Part shown: positions 1 to 7,301 of the stretch, in pieces
Layout of the letters: each line of letters opens with the position of its first letter
Numbering within the stretch: the stretch's first letter is position 1
Origin: DATGFK01 sp040007395
GTDB lineage: Bacteria; Chloroflexota; Anaerolineae; Aggregatilineales; UBA2796
Assembly (NCBI GenBank): GCA_040007395.1
Contig: JBDTVG010000046.1
Span: 1 to 32,432 of the forward strand
DNA length: 32,432 nt
Direction: 5' to 3'
Position numbers and translations under genes: made by a program
The notes under the pieces: model-generated
The model's input: the letters and a program-made list of their open reading frames with translations, nothing else
Databases searched by the model: none
Told to the model about the DNA's origin: nothing

Positions 1-2
1 TT

Positions 3-1334
3 CACTCTGGACGCTTGCCATGGCATGCATGCTCCTGCGCAGCGCCACGCGGGCGCATTGAATTGTGGAGCTTCATTTTACCTTACCAGCGCGACACAGC
101 GCTTCGTCACATGCTTAGTTGGGCAGCGCATCTGTTTTACTGGGTGTACCCCGGCGTGATGGTCGCGTTCATGGGCATCCTATTGACTTATATCGCAGGC
201 GTGTTCGGTATTGCGCTGACCACCCCAGCCCAGATTGTGATCTGTATCGTCTTCGCGGCGTTGGTCGGCGCGATTGCATGGCGCGGCATTAGCGGCTCCA
301 CGAATGTGGCGATTGCCATTAACGTTATACAGTTGGTCGCGCTGGTGATCTTCAGTATCCTGTGCATCCTCTTCCGCCTTAACAATCCGCTTGGCATTGC
401 CTCGAATGAATGGTTCCATTCCGTACCGAGTTCGATTGTCCTGCCGCACAACTTCGCTGGACTGCTGTTCCAATCTACGATTGCTATCCTGATTTTGGTG
501 GGCTTTGAGTCTTCGACTGCTCTCGCCGCCGAAGCGAAAAACCCAACCAAAGATATTCCGCGTGGCGTAATCCTGTCGCTGGTTATTCAGGGTATCTTCG
601 CCTACTTGTTTGAATACTTCGCCGCCAACTATGCGCTCAGCAGCAAACTGACCTTTACCGCCACTGATGGTACTGTCCTGACAGGGATTTCGGCGGCTGG
701 TGCATCCGGGGCACCTATCGGTGATCTGGCTGTGCAAGTCGGTAATGCCATGTTGGGTGGCAACGGTCAAGCCTTGATGATTATTCTGGCAATCACCGTT
801 GCAATTGCTATTCTCGGAACAACGCTGGCAGCCATGAATACGGGTGTCCGCATCAGCTTTGCCATGGCGCAAGATCGTGAAATGCCCGACATCATGGGGC
901 TGCTGCATGGCAAATATGCTACGCCACACATGGGCATCGTGATCATGGTTATTGTCTCCGCGATTATCGGTGCGATTGGTGTGGTCAACGTAGTAGCCCT
1001 TACAGGGATCACGCTGGCTTCCAATCTCGGTACGTTCGTGTTATATGGGATGATCTGCGCCATTACGATTGTCGCTTTCGTAGGGACAAATGCCTTTAAT
1101 TTCATGACCCATGCGATCATTCCTATCTTGGGATTGATCGGCAATATCATTATGGTCGGCGCGATCTTCATCATCGGCTTGACAACGGGTGGTACAACGA
1201 CGCAAGCAACAGTGCTGGCTTTGGCGATTTCTGGACTTTGGTTAGTGGTCGCGGTAGTATATTTCGTCATCAATAGTCGTCAGACTGGGATGCCAATTAT
1301 TCCTTCGGCGAGGGCAATGGGCGGTACAGATTAA
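3..1334 (+). CDS. APC-superfamily amino-acid permease, 5' end outside the window
   Basis: This is the C-terminal part of an inner-membrane amino-acid/polyamine permease of the APC superfamily, which would import or exchange amino acids. The frame is open from the first bases of the window, so the N-terminus lies upstream and no start is assigned; the first Met codon, at 15, is probably internal. About 440 residues are visible, mostly hydrophobic helices. Typical APC signatures are present: a GFESSTALAAEAKNPTKDIPR stretch near residue 165 from that Met (the family's GFE...EEAKNP..DIP motif), then LAAMNTGVRISFAMAQD and a following TPH motif. The gene ends 86 bp before a PP2C phosphatase on the same strand. 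A glutamine synthetase lies three genes downstream, which fits a role in nitrogen nutrition, but the substrate cannot be read from the sequence. Confidence 0.85.
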   Translation, partial: HSGRLPWHACSCAAPRGRIELWSFILPYQRDTALRHMLSWAAHLFYWVYPGVMVAFMGILLTYIAGVFGIALTTPAQIVICIVFAALVGAIAWRGISGSTNVAIAINVIQLVALVIFSILCILFRLNNPLGIASNEWFHSVPSSIVLPHNFAGLLFQSTIAILILVGFESSTALAAEAKNPTKDIPRGVILSLVIQGIFAYLFEYFAANYALSSKLTFTATDGTVLTGISAAGASGAPIGDLAVQVGNAMLGGNGQALMIILAITVAIAILGTTLAAMNTGVRISFAMAQDREMPDIMGLLHGKYATPHMGIVIMVIVSAIIGAIGVVNVVALTGITLASNLGTFVLYGMICAITIVAFVGTNAFNFMTHAIIPILGLIGNIIMVGAIFIIGLTTGGTTTQATVLALAISGLWLVVAVVYFVINSRQTGMPIIPSARAMGGTD

Positions 1335-1420
1335 CATTCAAACGTTCGACAACTAACCGTATATCGCAGGGAGGGGAAAGTTATTTCTCCTTCCTGTTCG
1401 TATTTATAGGTGAGGGCCAT

Positions 1421-2257
1421 ATGACAACCGATGCTCCAAGGATTGACAGCTACGCACTGAGCCATGTAGGGAAAGTTCGTGAGGATAATCAGGACGCAGT
1501 GCGGGCGTGCAAACCCGATGACACACTCAACGAGATCTGTGGGCAGTTGTATGCGATTGCCGACGGTATGGGCGGTTATTCTCACGGTGGTGTGGCTAGT
1601 ACACTTGCGCTCGAAACCTTCTTCAATACGGTTCATAGCACCAAACCCGGTCAGATCCCGCAAGCTATGCGTCGCGGGGTACAGGATGCCAACCTGAGTA
1701 TCTATCAGGAAGCGCAGCGCTTAAATGTTCACCGGATGGGGACCACGCTGACCGCTGTTAGTCTGATGGGCAACCAGTTGCATATTGCTCATGTGGGTGA
1801 CAGTCGTGCCTACCTGATCCGCAATGGGAAGGCGACTTGCTTGACCAACGATCATACGACTGTTGGTGAACTGGTGCGGATGCATGTTCTTTCCCCCGAT
1901 AAAGTGCGGACTCACGCGCAACGATCATCACTGGAACGAGCGCTTGGCATTGGCCTGTTTATCCAACCAGACATCGCTACCGTTCCGTTGAAGCAAGGTG
2001 ATATTCTTATCCTGTGTACTGACGGCGTTTGGGCAATGATCGAAGATGATGAATTTGCACAAATGGCTTCGGCTGCCTCTAGTCTCGATTCGTTGAGTCA
2101 GCAGTTGGTGGATTTGGCGATGGATCGTGACAGCGACGATAACGTTTCGGTGCTGACGGTTTACGCTGAACAGCTTGCCGAAGCCCCAACGGCAGCGCCT
2201 GCGCGTGTTTGGGGGCTTCCCCAACGACTTCGCAGTCGATTTTCCGATAGATCTTGA
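1421..2257 (+). CDS. PP2C-family Ser/Thr protein phosphatase (PrpC/Stp-like)
   Basis: Cytosolic metal-dependent (Mn/Mg) phosphoserine/phosphothreonine phosphatase of 278 residues, close to the usual 240-280 for bacterial stand-alone PP2C enzymes. Family motifs appear in order: GKVREDNQD (residues 17-25), AIADGMGGYSHGG (45-57; Asp48 and Gly49 are expected metal ligands), HVGDSRAYL, LTNDHT, LCTDGVWAM and the final DSDDNVSV metal-binding Asp. There is no transmembrane segment; the C-terminal tail is short and basic. The start at 1421 follows a good ribosome-binding site (GGTGAGGG). The next gene is a Ser/Thr kinase, the usual partner of this phosphatase class, which it probably counteracts. A promoter between the two suggests they can be transcribed separately. 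Confidence 0.93.
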   Translation: MTTDAPRIDSYALSHVGKVREDNQDAVRACKPDDTLNEICGQLYAIADGMGGYSHGGVASTLALETFFNTVHSTKPGQIPQAMRRGVQDANLSIYQEAQRLNVHRMGTTLTAVSLMGNQLHIAHVGDSRAYLIRNGKATCLTNDHTTVGELVRMHVLSPDKVRTHAQRSSLERALGIGLFIQPDIATVPLKQGDILILCTDGVWAMIEDDEFAQMASAASSLDSLSQQLVDLAMDRDSDDNVSVLTVYAEQLAEAPTAAPARVWGLPQRLRSRFSDRS

Positions 2258-2269
2258 CCAAAATCACGA

Positions 2270-2298
2270 TTGCGCAGTACAGCACCGCAGTTTATAAT
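2270..2298 (+). promoter_or_regulatory. Promoter for the Ser/Thr kinase; implies a leaderless mRNA
   Basis: A perfect TATAAT (-10, 2293-2298) is preceded at 17 bp by TTGCGC (-35, 2270-2275). A start 6-8 bp past the -10 would fall at about 2305-2307, and the kinase ATG is at 2307, so the transcript would have essentially no 5' leader. Consistently, no Shine-Dalgarno sequence is visible before the ATG. A TTGACC at 2254-2259 is too far away to serve as this -35. Confidence 0.6.
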
Positions 2299-2306
2299 CC
2301 ACCACT

Positions 2307-3290
2307 ATGATGTTACAAATCGGCGATCAGTTCGACCACTTCCAAATTCGGATGCACATGGCTCAAGGTGGCATGAGCGATATTTATCGCGCCTACGACT
2401 TGCTACATGGGCGTGAAGTTGCACTCAAGATTCCTAACAAGTATATGATCGGCGATATGGCCCAGTACGAACGCTTCCAGCGCGAATTGGAAGTGATGCG
2501 AACTCTCAAGCACCCAGCTATTCAGGCGGGGCTTGAATCAGGTCAGTTTAACCGCACGCCGTACCTTGTCACCGAACTGGTGGAAGGCCAGTCGATGCGG
2601 GATCTGATAGATTCCAAAGCGCCCTTGCCCATTGACGAGGCGCTAACCTTGATCCGCAAGATTGCGGATGGCATGATGTACTGCCATCAGAACGGGGTTA
2701 TCCACCGCGATTTAAAGCCAGAGAATATTCTGATCAGATCAGACGGTCAGCCAGTTATCCTTGATTTTGGCTTGGCCTTGACCAAAGATTCGCGGCGCGT
2801 GACTTATGCCAACCTCTCTAATACGGGCGGGACTCCCGATTATATGGCTCCTGAACAGATCGAGGGGCAGCGCGGTGATGAACGCACCGACCAATATGCT
2901 ATTGGTACGATGCTCTATGAACTGCTCACCGGAAAGACCCCTTTCACCGGGGATAACAATCTCGCGGTGATGGCGCAGCACTTGCAAGGCGCGATTCCCC
3001 GCTTGGATCAAGAACGTCCTGAGGTTTCGCCGCAGCTTGCAGCCATCGTTGCCAAAACCCTACAGCGTAACCCGGAAGATCGTTACTCTAATCTGGCGGC
3101 CTTCATTGATGCGCTCGATCACCCAGATCGGGTTGATATTTCCATTTTGGAAAAAGCAACCGGGCCTGTTACTGTAGTTCCCTTTTGGCGCAGCAGCACT
3201 GCCAAACTTATCGCCTCTATCATTCTCGTGATGGTGATCATTGTGATTATTGGGTTAGCGGCACAAACACTGGGGAGACCGCTGAACTAA
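2307..3290 (+). CDS. Tail-anchored Ser/Thr protein kinase (PknB-like, no sensor domain)
   Basis: Hanks-type protein kinase of 327 residues. The kinase domain fills residues 9-270: a glycine loop AQGGMSDIY (19-27; the first Gly is replaced by Ala), VALK with catalytic Lys41, HRDLKPEN with catalytic Asp135 and Asn140, DFG at 153-155, and DYMAPEQ. A single hydrophobic helix lies at about 299-320 with only about seven residues after it, so the enzyme is a membrane-bound cytosolic kinase with no PASTA or other extracellular sensor. Two Met codons start the frame (2307, 2310); neither has a ribosome-binding site, and a TATAAT ends 9 bp upstream of the first. It follows a PP2C phosphatase, and its stop overlaps the start of glutamine synthetase (TAATG). 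Kinase identity is firm; substrates are unknown. Confidence 0.94.
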   Translation: MMLQIGDQFDHFQIRMHMAQGGMSDIYRAYDLLHGREVALKIPNKYMIGDMAQYERFQRELEVMRTLKHPAIQAGLESGQFNRTPYLVTELVEGQSMRDLIDSKAPLPIDEALTLIRKIADGMMYCHQNGVIHRDLKPENILIRSDGQPVILDFGLALTKDSRRVTYANLSNTGGTPDYMAPEQIEGQRGDERTDQYAIGTMLYELLTGKTPFTGDNNLAVMAQHLQGAIPRLDQERPEVSPQLAAIVAKTLQRNPEDRYSNLAAFIDALDHPDRVDISILEKATGPVTVVPFWRSSTAKLIASIILVMVIIVIIGLAAQTLGRPLN

Positions 3291-4618
3291 TGCCTGACAA
3301 ACACGAACTTCTTGAACGTGTTGAAACCCTCCACATAAAATTTATCGATCTACAATTTACCGATGTGGTGGGTATGGTCAAAAATGTGACTATCCCTTCC
3401 ACGCAGCTTTCAGCAGCATTGGAACATGGAATCTGGTTCGACGGCTCATCCGTCGAAGGCTTTGCCCGAATCGCTGAAAGCGATATGTATCTCACGCCGG
3501 ATCTCTCGACTTTTGCCGTGCTGCCTTGGCTTTCTGGTGAGGAAGCCACCGCCCGCCTCATTTGCGACGTTTATACCCCTAATGGACAGCCCTTTCTCGG
3601 TGATCCGCGTTATGTCTTGAAGCGGGCGCTCGAAGAAGCTGACCACATGGGTCTTGTGTATCAGACTGGACCAGAACTGGAATTTTTCTTGCTTAGGCTG
3701 AACGATAACGGGGGAATTCTTCCACCGCTGCCACAGGATAGCGCAGGTTATTTTGATGTGCCGACCGATCTGGCAGCGGGGCTACGCCGCAAAATGGTTG
3801 GCAACCTTGCGGCCTTCGGTATTGAAGTGGAAGCAATGCACCACGAAGTCGCGACAGGTCAACACGAGATCGATTTCCGCTATGGTGAGGCATTATGCAC
3901 AGCCGATCAGGCAGTGACATTCCGCACTGTAATGAAGATCATCGCCCAACAGAATAACCTGTATGCAACTTTTATTCCCAAACCAATACGCGGTACCAGT
4001 GGCAGCGGAATGCACGTCCATCAGAGTCTGCTCTACAAGGCCAGCGGGACAAATGCCTTTGCCGACCCCGGCGATCCACACGGGCTGTCACAGATTGCCA
4101 AACATTTTATCGCGGGACAGTTGGCTCATGCACGCGGAATGTGTGCCGTACTCGCGCCGTTGGTCAACTCCTACAAGCGGTTGGTAGCAGGCTATGAAGC
4201 GCCTGTTTTTGTCAGTTGGGCGCGTATTAACCGTTCAGCAATGATTCGGGTGCCGCGTGCTCACGAAGAACAATCGACCCGTATTGAACTGCGCTGCCCC
4301 GATCCAAGCTGCAATCCATATTTGGCTTTTGCGGTGATGTTGGCGGCGGGTCTGGATGGCATCCGGCGGGAACTGCCAGTGCCAGACGCTACTGACGAAA
4401 ACCTTTATTTGATGGATGACGAACGGCGCAGCAGTCTCAGCAATTTGCCTGAATCACTACAGGAAGCGCTCGAAGCATTGGATGCCGATCCAGTTATCCG
4501 TGATGCCCTTGGCCCACACACCTATGAGCGATTTGTTAGCGCCAAGCGGCAAGAGTGGGACGATTACCGCCTCGAAGTCACGGGCTGGGAACTTAGCAAA
4601 TACCTGCCCACTTATTAG
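3290..4618 (+). CDS. glnA: Type I glutamine synthetase (GSI-alpha-like)
   Basis: Makes glutamine from glutamate, ammonia and ATP; 442 residues, a normal length for the alpha subtype of type I enzymes. Motifs in order: FTDVVGMVKNV (beta-grasp), WFDGSSVEGFARIAESD (its Arg matches the feedback-control Arg of Bacillus-type enzymes), GPELEFF and HHEVATGQHEIDF (metal ligands), GTSGSGMHVHQS (ATP site), NSYKRLVAGYEAP (the Glu flap) and the Arg-rich RIELRCPDPSCNPYLA. The region corresponding to the adenylylated loop of proteobacterial enzymes reads NLYLMDD and lacks the usual NLYDLP, so control by adenylylation is unlikely. The start is set at 3290 because it overlaps the kinase stop codon (TAATG) and gives the family N-terminus; the open frame extends further upstream inside the kinase gene. 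Translation is probably coupled to the kinase. Confidence 0.93.
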   Translation: MPDKHELLERVETLHIKFIDLQFTDVVGMVKNVTIPSTQLSAALEHGIWFDGSSVEGFARIAESDMYLTPDLSTFAVLPWLSGEEATARLICDVYTPNGQPFLGDPRYVLKRALEEADHMGLVYQTGPELEFFLLRLNDNGGILPPLPQDSAGYFDVPTDLAAGLRRKMVGNLAAFGIEVEAMHHEVATGQHEIDFRYGEALCTADQAVTFRTVMKIIAQQNNLYATFIPKPIRGTSGSGMHVHQSLLYKASGTNAFADPGDPHGLSQIAKHFIAGQLAHARGMCAVLAPLVNSYKRLVAGYEAPVFVSWARINRSAMIRVPRAHEEQSTRIELRCPDPSCNPYLAFAVMLAAGLDGIRRELPVPDATDENLYLMDDERRSSLSNLPESLQEALEALDADPVIRDALGPHTYERFVSAKRQEWDDYRLEVTGWELSKYLPTY

Positions 4619-4657
4619 CTTACTCGTTGGGCTAAGTCACTGCTAGTGTTGATAGCA

Positions 4658-4696
4658 ACAGACCTGATCAGCCACTTGGATAGCTATCAGGTCTGT
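4658..4696. terminator. Hairpin between convergent glnA and erpA
   Basis: Perfect 11-bp inverted repeat: ACAGACCTGAT at 4658-4668 and ATCAGGTCTGT at 4686-4696, with a 17-base loop. It sits between the tail-to-tail ends of glutamine synthetase (+) and the Fe-S carrier gene (-), so it probably stops transcription in both directions. There is no clear U-tract on either side. The same spacer also holds CACTGCTAGTG (4639-4649) and two CTTTAGGG copies (4709-4716 region and 4733-4740). Confidence 0.6.
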
Positions 4697-4755
4697 GGGA
4701 CTGCACTCACTTTAGGGAATGCAGATGACTAGCTTTAGGGTGAGACACTGCTGAA

Positions 4756-5193
4756 TTAGTGGCAAGAGCAGCCGCCGCCAGCATGAGCATCCTCAGTACT
4801 GCCTTCACTGCTGGTCTTGAACGAGTGACCGCAGCCGCAAGACGATACCGCGTTAGGATTGTCGATGCGAAACCCGCCACCCATCAGACTATCAACAAAG
4901 TCAATCGTTGCGCCGCCAACATACATAGCGCTGGTCGGGTCGATCAGCAGGCGCACGCCATCGGTTTCAATTAGTGTGTCAAATTCCTGCGGGCGTTCCT
5001 CGAAGGCCATGCCATATTGCAGGCCAGAACAACCACCACCCGCCACGAAAACGCGCAGGGCATGGTTAGGAATATCGCGGGCTTGCAACAATTCCTTGAT
5101 CTTGGCAGCGGCTCCGGGAGTCACGGACATCACCGGGGTATCAATGACATCGCTGTCTACTTGTTCGATCTGGTCAATGGTTATGTCTGCCAT
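4756..5193 (-). CDS. erpA: A-type iron-sulfur cluster carrier (ErpA/IscA family)
   Basis: Small cytosolic protein of 145 residues that would carry and deliver Fe-S clusters to apo-enzymes. The HesB/IscA fold spans about residues 21-127 and contains the three cluster-binding cysteines in their standard context: Cys55 in GGGCSGLQYGM, and Cys119 and Cys121 in SSCGCGHSF. The NPNA just before the C-terminal pair is typical of ErpA-like proteins. Unusual points are a 20-residue N-terminal extension and a Gly/Ser-rich C-terminal tail ending GGGCSCH, which adds two cysteines (142, 144). The gene lies 128 bp downstream of a SufR-like regulator on the same strand and also has a promoter of its own. The exact subtype (ErpA versus IscA/SufA) is a judgement from motifs. 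Confidence 0.88.
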   Translation of the reverse strand: MADITIDQIEQVDSDVIDTPVMSVTPGAAAKIKELLQARDIPNHALRVFVAGGGCSGLQYGMAFEERPQEFDTLIETDGVRLLIDPTSAMYVGGATIDFVDSLMGGGFRIDNPNAVSSCGCGHSFKTSSEGSTEDAHAGGGCSCH

Positions 5194-5246
5194 GATTTTC
5201 TGTGCAATCCTCTCTAGGTATATTCAATTTATTCACACTTTAACCG

Positions 5247-5275
5247 AGTTTAGCATAAACGCAAAGTATCGTCAA
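5247..5275 (-). promoter_or_regulatory. Candidate promoter for the Fe-S carrier gene
   Basis: Read on the minus strand, TTGACG (5275-5270) and TAAACT (5252-5247) are separated by exactly 17 bp. The start would lie about 45 bases before the ATG, with an AGAGAGG ribosome-binding site in the leader. An AACnnnGTT palindrome (minus strand AACTCGGTT) overlaps the -10 and is a weak candidate operator for the adjacent SufR-like protein. Confidence 0.5.
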
Positions 5276-5321
5276 TAAAACAGATGAGCATTAGAAAAAA
5301 TATTCGCGATAAGCTTAATAT

Positions 5322-5969
5322 CTACTCATTTACCATTGCTCGCTTGATCGGAATCAAGTAAGCGCAGCTTTCGTCGTGTTCCACTATCCGCCCCAGACGA
5401 CGCGGAATAACCCCAGTTAACCCGGTGATCAACCGTGAGTCTAGCCCGCATAGCTCTTCGTGGTCACTTGCCAGATTGCGATAGGGACAATTGCGTGTGC
5501 GTAGAATATAACCTTCGGGACAAGCTTCCCACTGCGCGTCGTAACCTTGCTTGTTCAGATACTCAACGACATGATCCATTCGTACATCGAAGGACAGGTT
5601 GTGCAGACCAGCGTTGGCAACCATGCTATCTGCAATCTGCTCGATAATCACGTTGACCTGCGGCGGTGTCAACGTTGCTTTGATCTGATTGAGTAGATTT
5701 TCGGCAAGATTTTGATAGTTGTTTGGGAAATGTTCCATCGCTTTTTCGGTGAGGGCAAAGACATGCTGTGGGCGACCCGGCGTACTACGCCGACGAATTA
5801 TCGGAGCCGTGATCAGGTCTTCACTTCGGAGTACATCCAGATGGTGACGCACGGTGACAGCGGTAATATCGTGGTTGGTACGTGCCGCAAGCGCCTTGAC
5901 CAACAACTCGACAGTCGCTTCACCCTGCTCGTGCAGCACCTCAAGGATCAATTGCCGTGTTTGTTGCAT
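5322..5969 (-). CDS. sufR: SufR-like Fe-S-sensing transcriptional regulator
   Basis: A 215-residue DNA-binding protein. Residues 1-75 form a winged helix-turn-helix of the ArsR/DeoR type (LILEVLHEQGEATVELLVKAL, VTVRHHLDVLRSEDLI, then the basic wing RRRSTPGRPQHVF). The C-terminal half has four cysteines, 150, 161, 174 and 202. The last three are spaced C-x12-C-x27-C, within NCPYRN, EELCGLD and DESCAYLI, which is the arrangement of the cluster-binding cysteines of SufR proteins from cyanobacteria and actinobacteria. SufR represses Fe-S assembly genes when loaded with a cluster. Here the gene directly precedes an Fe-S carrier gene on the same strand and is preceded by a good promoter, so autoregulation and control of the carrier are likely. 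No suf operon is in the window. Confidence 0.82.
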   Translation of the reverse strand: MQQTRQLILEVLHEQGEATVELLVKALAARTNHDITAVTVRHHLDVLRSEDLITAPIIRRRSTPGRPQHVFALTEKAMEHFPNNYQNLAENLLNQIKATLTPPQVNVIIEQIADSMVANAGLHNLSFDVRMDHVVEYLNKQGYDAQWEACPEGYILRTRNCPYRNLASDHEELCGLDSRLITGLTGVIPRRLGRIVEHDESCAYLIPIKRAMVNE

Positions 5970-6011
5970 AACCCCATCACCAATACAATACGATTCTTAG
6001 CTTTCAATCTA

Positions 6012-6040
6012 ATTATCGTCTATGCGGTCAAGGTCGTCAA
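6012..6040 (-). promoter_or_regulatory. Candidate promoter of the SufR-like gene
   Basis: On the minus strand TTGACG (6040-6035) is followed after 17 bp by GATAAT (6017-6012). This gives a leader of about 35 bases with a GGTGATGGGG ribosome-binding site just before the ATG at 5969. The truncated insertion element begins only about 14 bp upstream of the -35. Confidence 0.55.
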
Positions 6041-6054
6041 ACCTTACCCCTCAG

Positions 6055-6512
6055 CAGGGCCATCGCATCAAAATAGGAAAGGGGAAATAATAGTGGTTTG
6101 GCCTAAGGAAGCAATCACGATGGAAAACGCGACACACGAGAGTTTAGAGGTGTATTTTAGGGATATACCCGACCCGTGCGTAGAAGGACGCTGTGAGCAT
6201 CTGTGGATAGAAGTAATTATCATTGCGATTTGTGCCATCATCACCGGGGCAGAATCGTGGGTAGAAGTGGAAACGTTTGGCACGTTGAAAGAAGAGTGGC
6301 TGAAAAGCTTTCTCAGGTTGCCGGGCGGAATTCCTTCGCATGACACCTTTGGGCGTATTTTTTCGGCATTGGATGCCGAAGCGTTTCAAATGGGGTTTGC
6401 CCGTTGGGTCGAAGGGGTATTTCGGGTAACGGAGGGACAAGTGGTGGCTATAGATGGCAAAACTGTCCGTCGCAGCCACGCCAAAACGCTTGGGAAAGCG
6501 CATTTTGGCTGA
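6055..6512 (+). mobile_element. Truncated ISAs1-family insertion sequence
   Basis: The left end, starting CAGGGCCATCGCATCAAA at about 6055, looks like an ISAs1-family terminal inverted repeat and is followed by the start of the matching transposase gene. Only about a third of the transposase remains, so the element is defective. No clean right terminus follows. The sequence at about 6502-6526 (ATTTTGGCTGATAGGGCC) shares only short blocks with the reverse complement of the left end and may be a decayed right end of an internally deleted copy. No target duplication could be identified. Confidence 0.6.
6120..6512 (+). pseudogene. ISAs1-family transposase, N-terminal fragment
   Basis: The reading frame encodes 130 residues that match the N-terminal third of ISAs1-family (H-repeat-associated) DDE transposases, normally about 370 residues. 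Recognisable pieces are DPCVEGRCEH, IIIAICAIITGAESW, GGIPSHDTFGRIFSALD and VVAIDGKTVRRSH, the last carrying the first catalytic Asp. The similarity breaks off after LGKAH, two residues before an in-frame stop; the remaining catalytic residues are missing, so it cannot be active. The Met at 6120 is preferred although the frame is open further upstream into the antisense of the regulator gene. Confidence 0.8.
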
Positions 6513-6584
6513 TAGGGCCAACGCTGGTCAAGGCCATGAGCAGGCCCACCGTTAGCTGAAATCAAAGCGCTTGTAATGCGACCG

Positions 6585-6624
6585 CGCTGGGGAGATTGGT
6601 TGCCAACCTACCCAGCGTTATTTA
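6585..6624. terminator. Hairpin after the IS remnant, possible terminator
   Basis: CGCTGGG (6585-6591) pairs with CCCAGCG (6611-6617), with a second inner stem GGTT/AACC (6598-6601, 6605-6608), and is followed by TTATTT. It separates the decayed transposase from the bactofilin promoter and could insulate that promoter from read-through. Confidence 0.45.
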
Positions 6625-6641
6625 AAGGTGATCAAGGATGA

Positions 6642-6671
6642 TTGACGATTGTTGCCAAGGCGCGTTATAGT
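6642..6671 (+). promoter_or_regulatory. Candidate promoter of the bactofilin gene
   Basis: TTGACG (6642-6647) and TATAGT (6666-6671) are 18 bp apart. The start would be at about 6678, giving a leader of about 32 bases with an AGGAG ribosome-binding site before the ATG at 6710. Confidence 0.6.
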
Positions 6672-6709
6672 TTGTGGATAGTATCGTAAAGTCAACAGGA
6701 GCGTAGCGT

Positions 6710-7282
6710 ATGTTTGGAGCGCGTAAGACACAAACAACCCAAGCGGTGTCATCGACACCAACCAATAACCAGCAATCCTCTGGCAGCTCGACAACTCCAC
6801 CGCGCCAGCCAGTTGGCTTCGAGACGGTACTAGGGATAAATTCCAGCCTCAAAGGTGAATTTAGGAGTCAGGCCAATGTCCGACTCGATGGCACTTTTGA
6901 GGGTACTTTGGAGATCGAAGGCAATGTCCTGATCGGTGAGGCTGCGCGGATTACAGCGGATGTGGTGGCGAAAAACGTCTCGATCGCCGGGGCGGTTCGG
7001 GGCAATGTCCATGGGAACAAAGTTCAATTGCTCCGCACGGGTCGGGTGTGGGGCGACATCTCAGCCAGCGCAATCACGACAGAAGATGGCGCATTTATTG
7101 ACGGCAAGATTACGATGGTCGGTCATCCAGCGAGTTTGGCGGGATTTGAGCCTGCTGGCTCACTGCCGGCCCCCGAAGTCAGCGTGCTACACCCCATTGC
7201 TGAAGATGCCGAAAGCGGCGAACCTGTCGAGGCCGAACTGATGGACGACGACAAAGTTCCCCGCAACGACAAATCTGAATAA
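6710..7282 (+). CDS. Bactofilin (polymer-forming cytoskeletal protein)
   Basis: A 190-residue protein with the bactofilin beta-helix at about residues 43-137. Each turn repeats short Val/Gly/Ile-rich strands, for example VLGINSSLKGEF, NVRLDGTFEGTLEIEGNVLIGE, ITADVVAKNVSIAGAVRGNVHG and TTEDGAFIDGKITM. Bactofilins polymerise without nucleotide into filaments or membrane-associated patches that help set cell shape or position envelope enzymes. As usual in the family, the core is flanked by disordered tails: a Thr/Ser/Gln/Pro-rich N-terminus and an acidic C-terminus. The start has a clear AGGAG ribosome-binding site. It is a single-gene unit with its own promoter, converging with the beta-glucosidase gene 29 bp downstream. 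Confidence 0.9.
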   Translation: MFGARKTQTTQAVSSTPTNNQQSSGSSTTPPRQPVGFETVLGINSSLKGEFRSQANVRLDGTFEGTLEIEGNVLIGEAARITADVVAKNVSIAGAVRGNVHGNKVQLLRTGRVWGDISASAITTEDGAFIDGKITMVGHPASLAGFEPAGSLPAPEVSVLHPIAEDAESGEPVEAELMDDDKVPRNDKSE

Positions 7283-7301
7283 GCCGTGTTGGAAGTTCCT
7301 A

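Noticed and set aside
180..929. Long minus-strand open frame (249 codons) inside the permease gene
   Set aside because: It is antisense to a clear APC permease, has no family-like motifs, and its Gln/Arg/Asp-rich composition is that of a reverse-strand shadow.
1369..1394. Imperfect hairpin between permease and phosphatase genes
   Set aside because: The purine-rich and pyrimidine-rich arms pair with mismatches and no U-tract follows, so it is not listed as a terminator.
5970..6054. Search for the CAAC-N6-GTTG operator described for cyanobacterial SufR
   Set aside because: No such palindrome is present upstream of either sufR or erpA; only a short AACnnnGTT was seen, so no SufR site is annotated as a feature.
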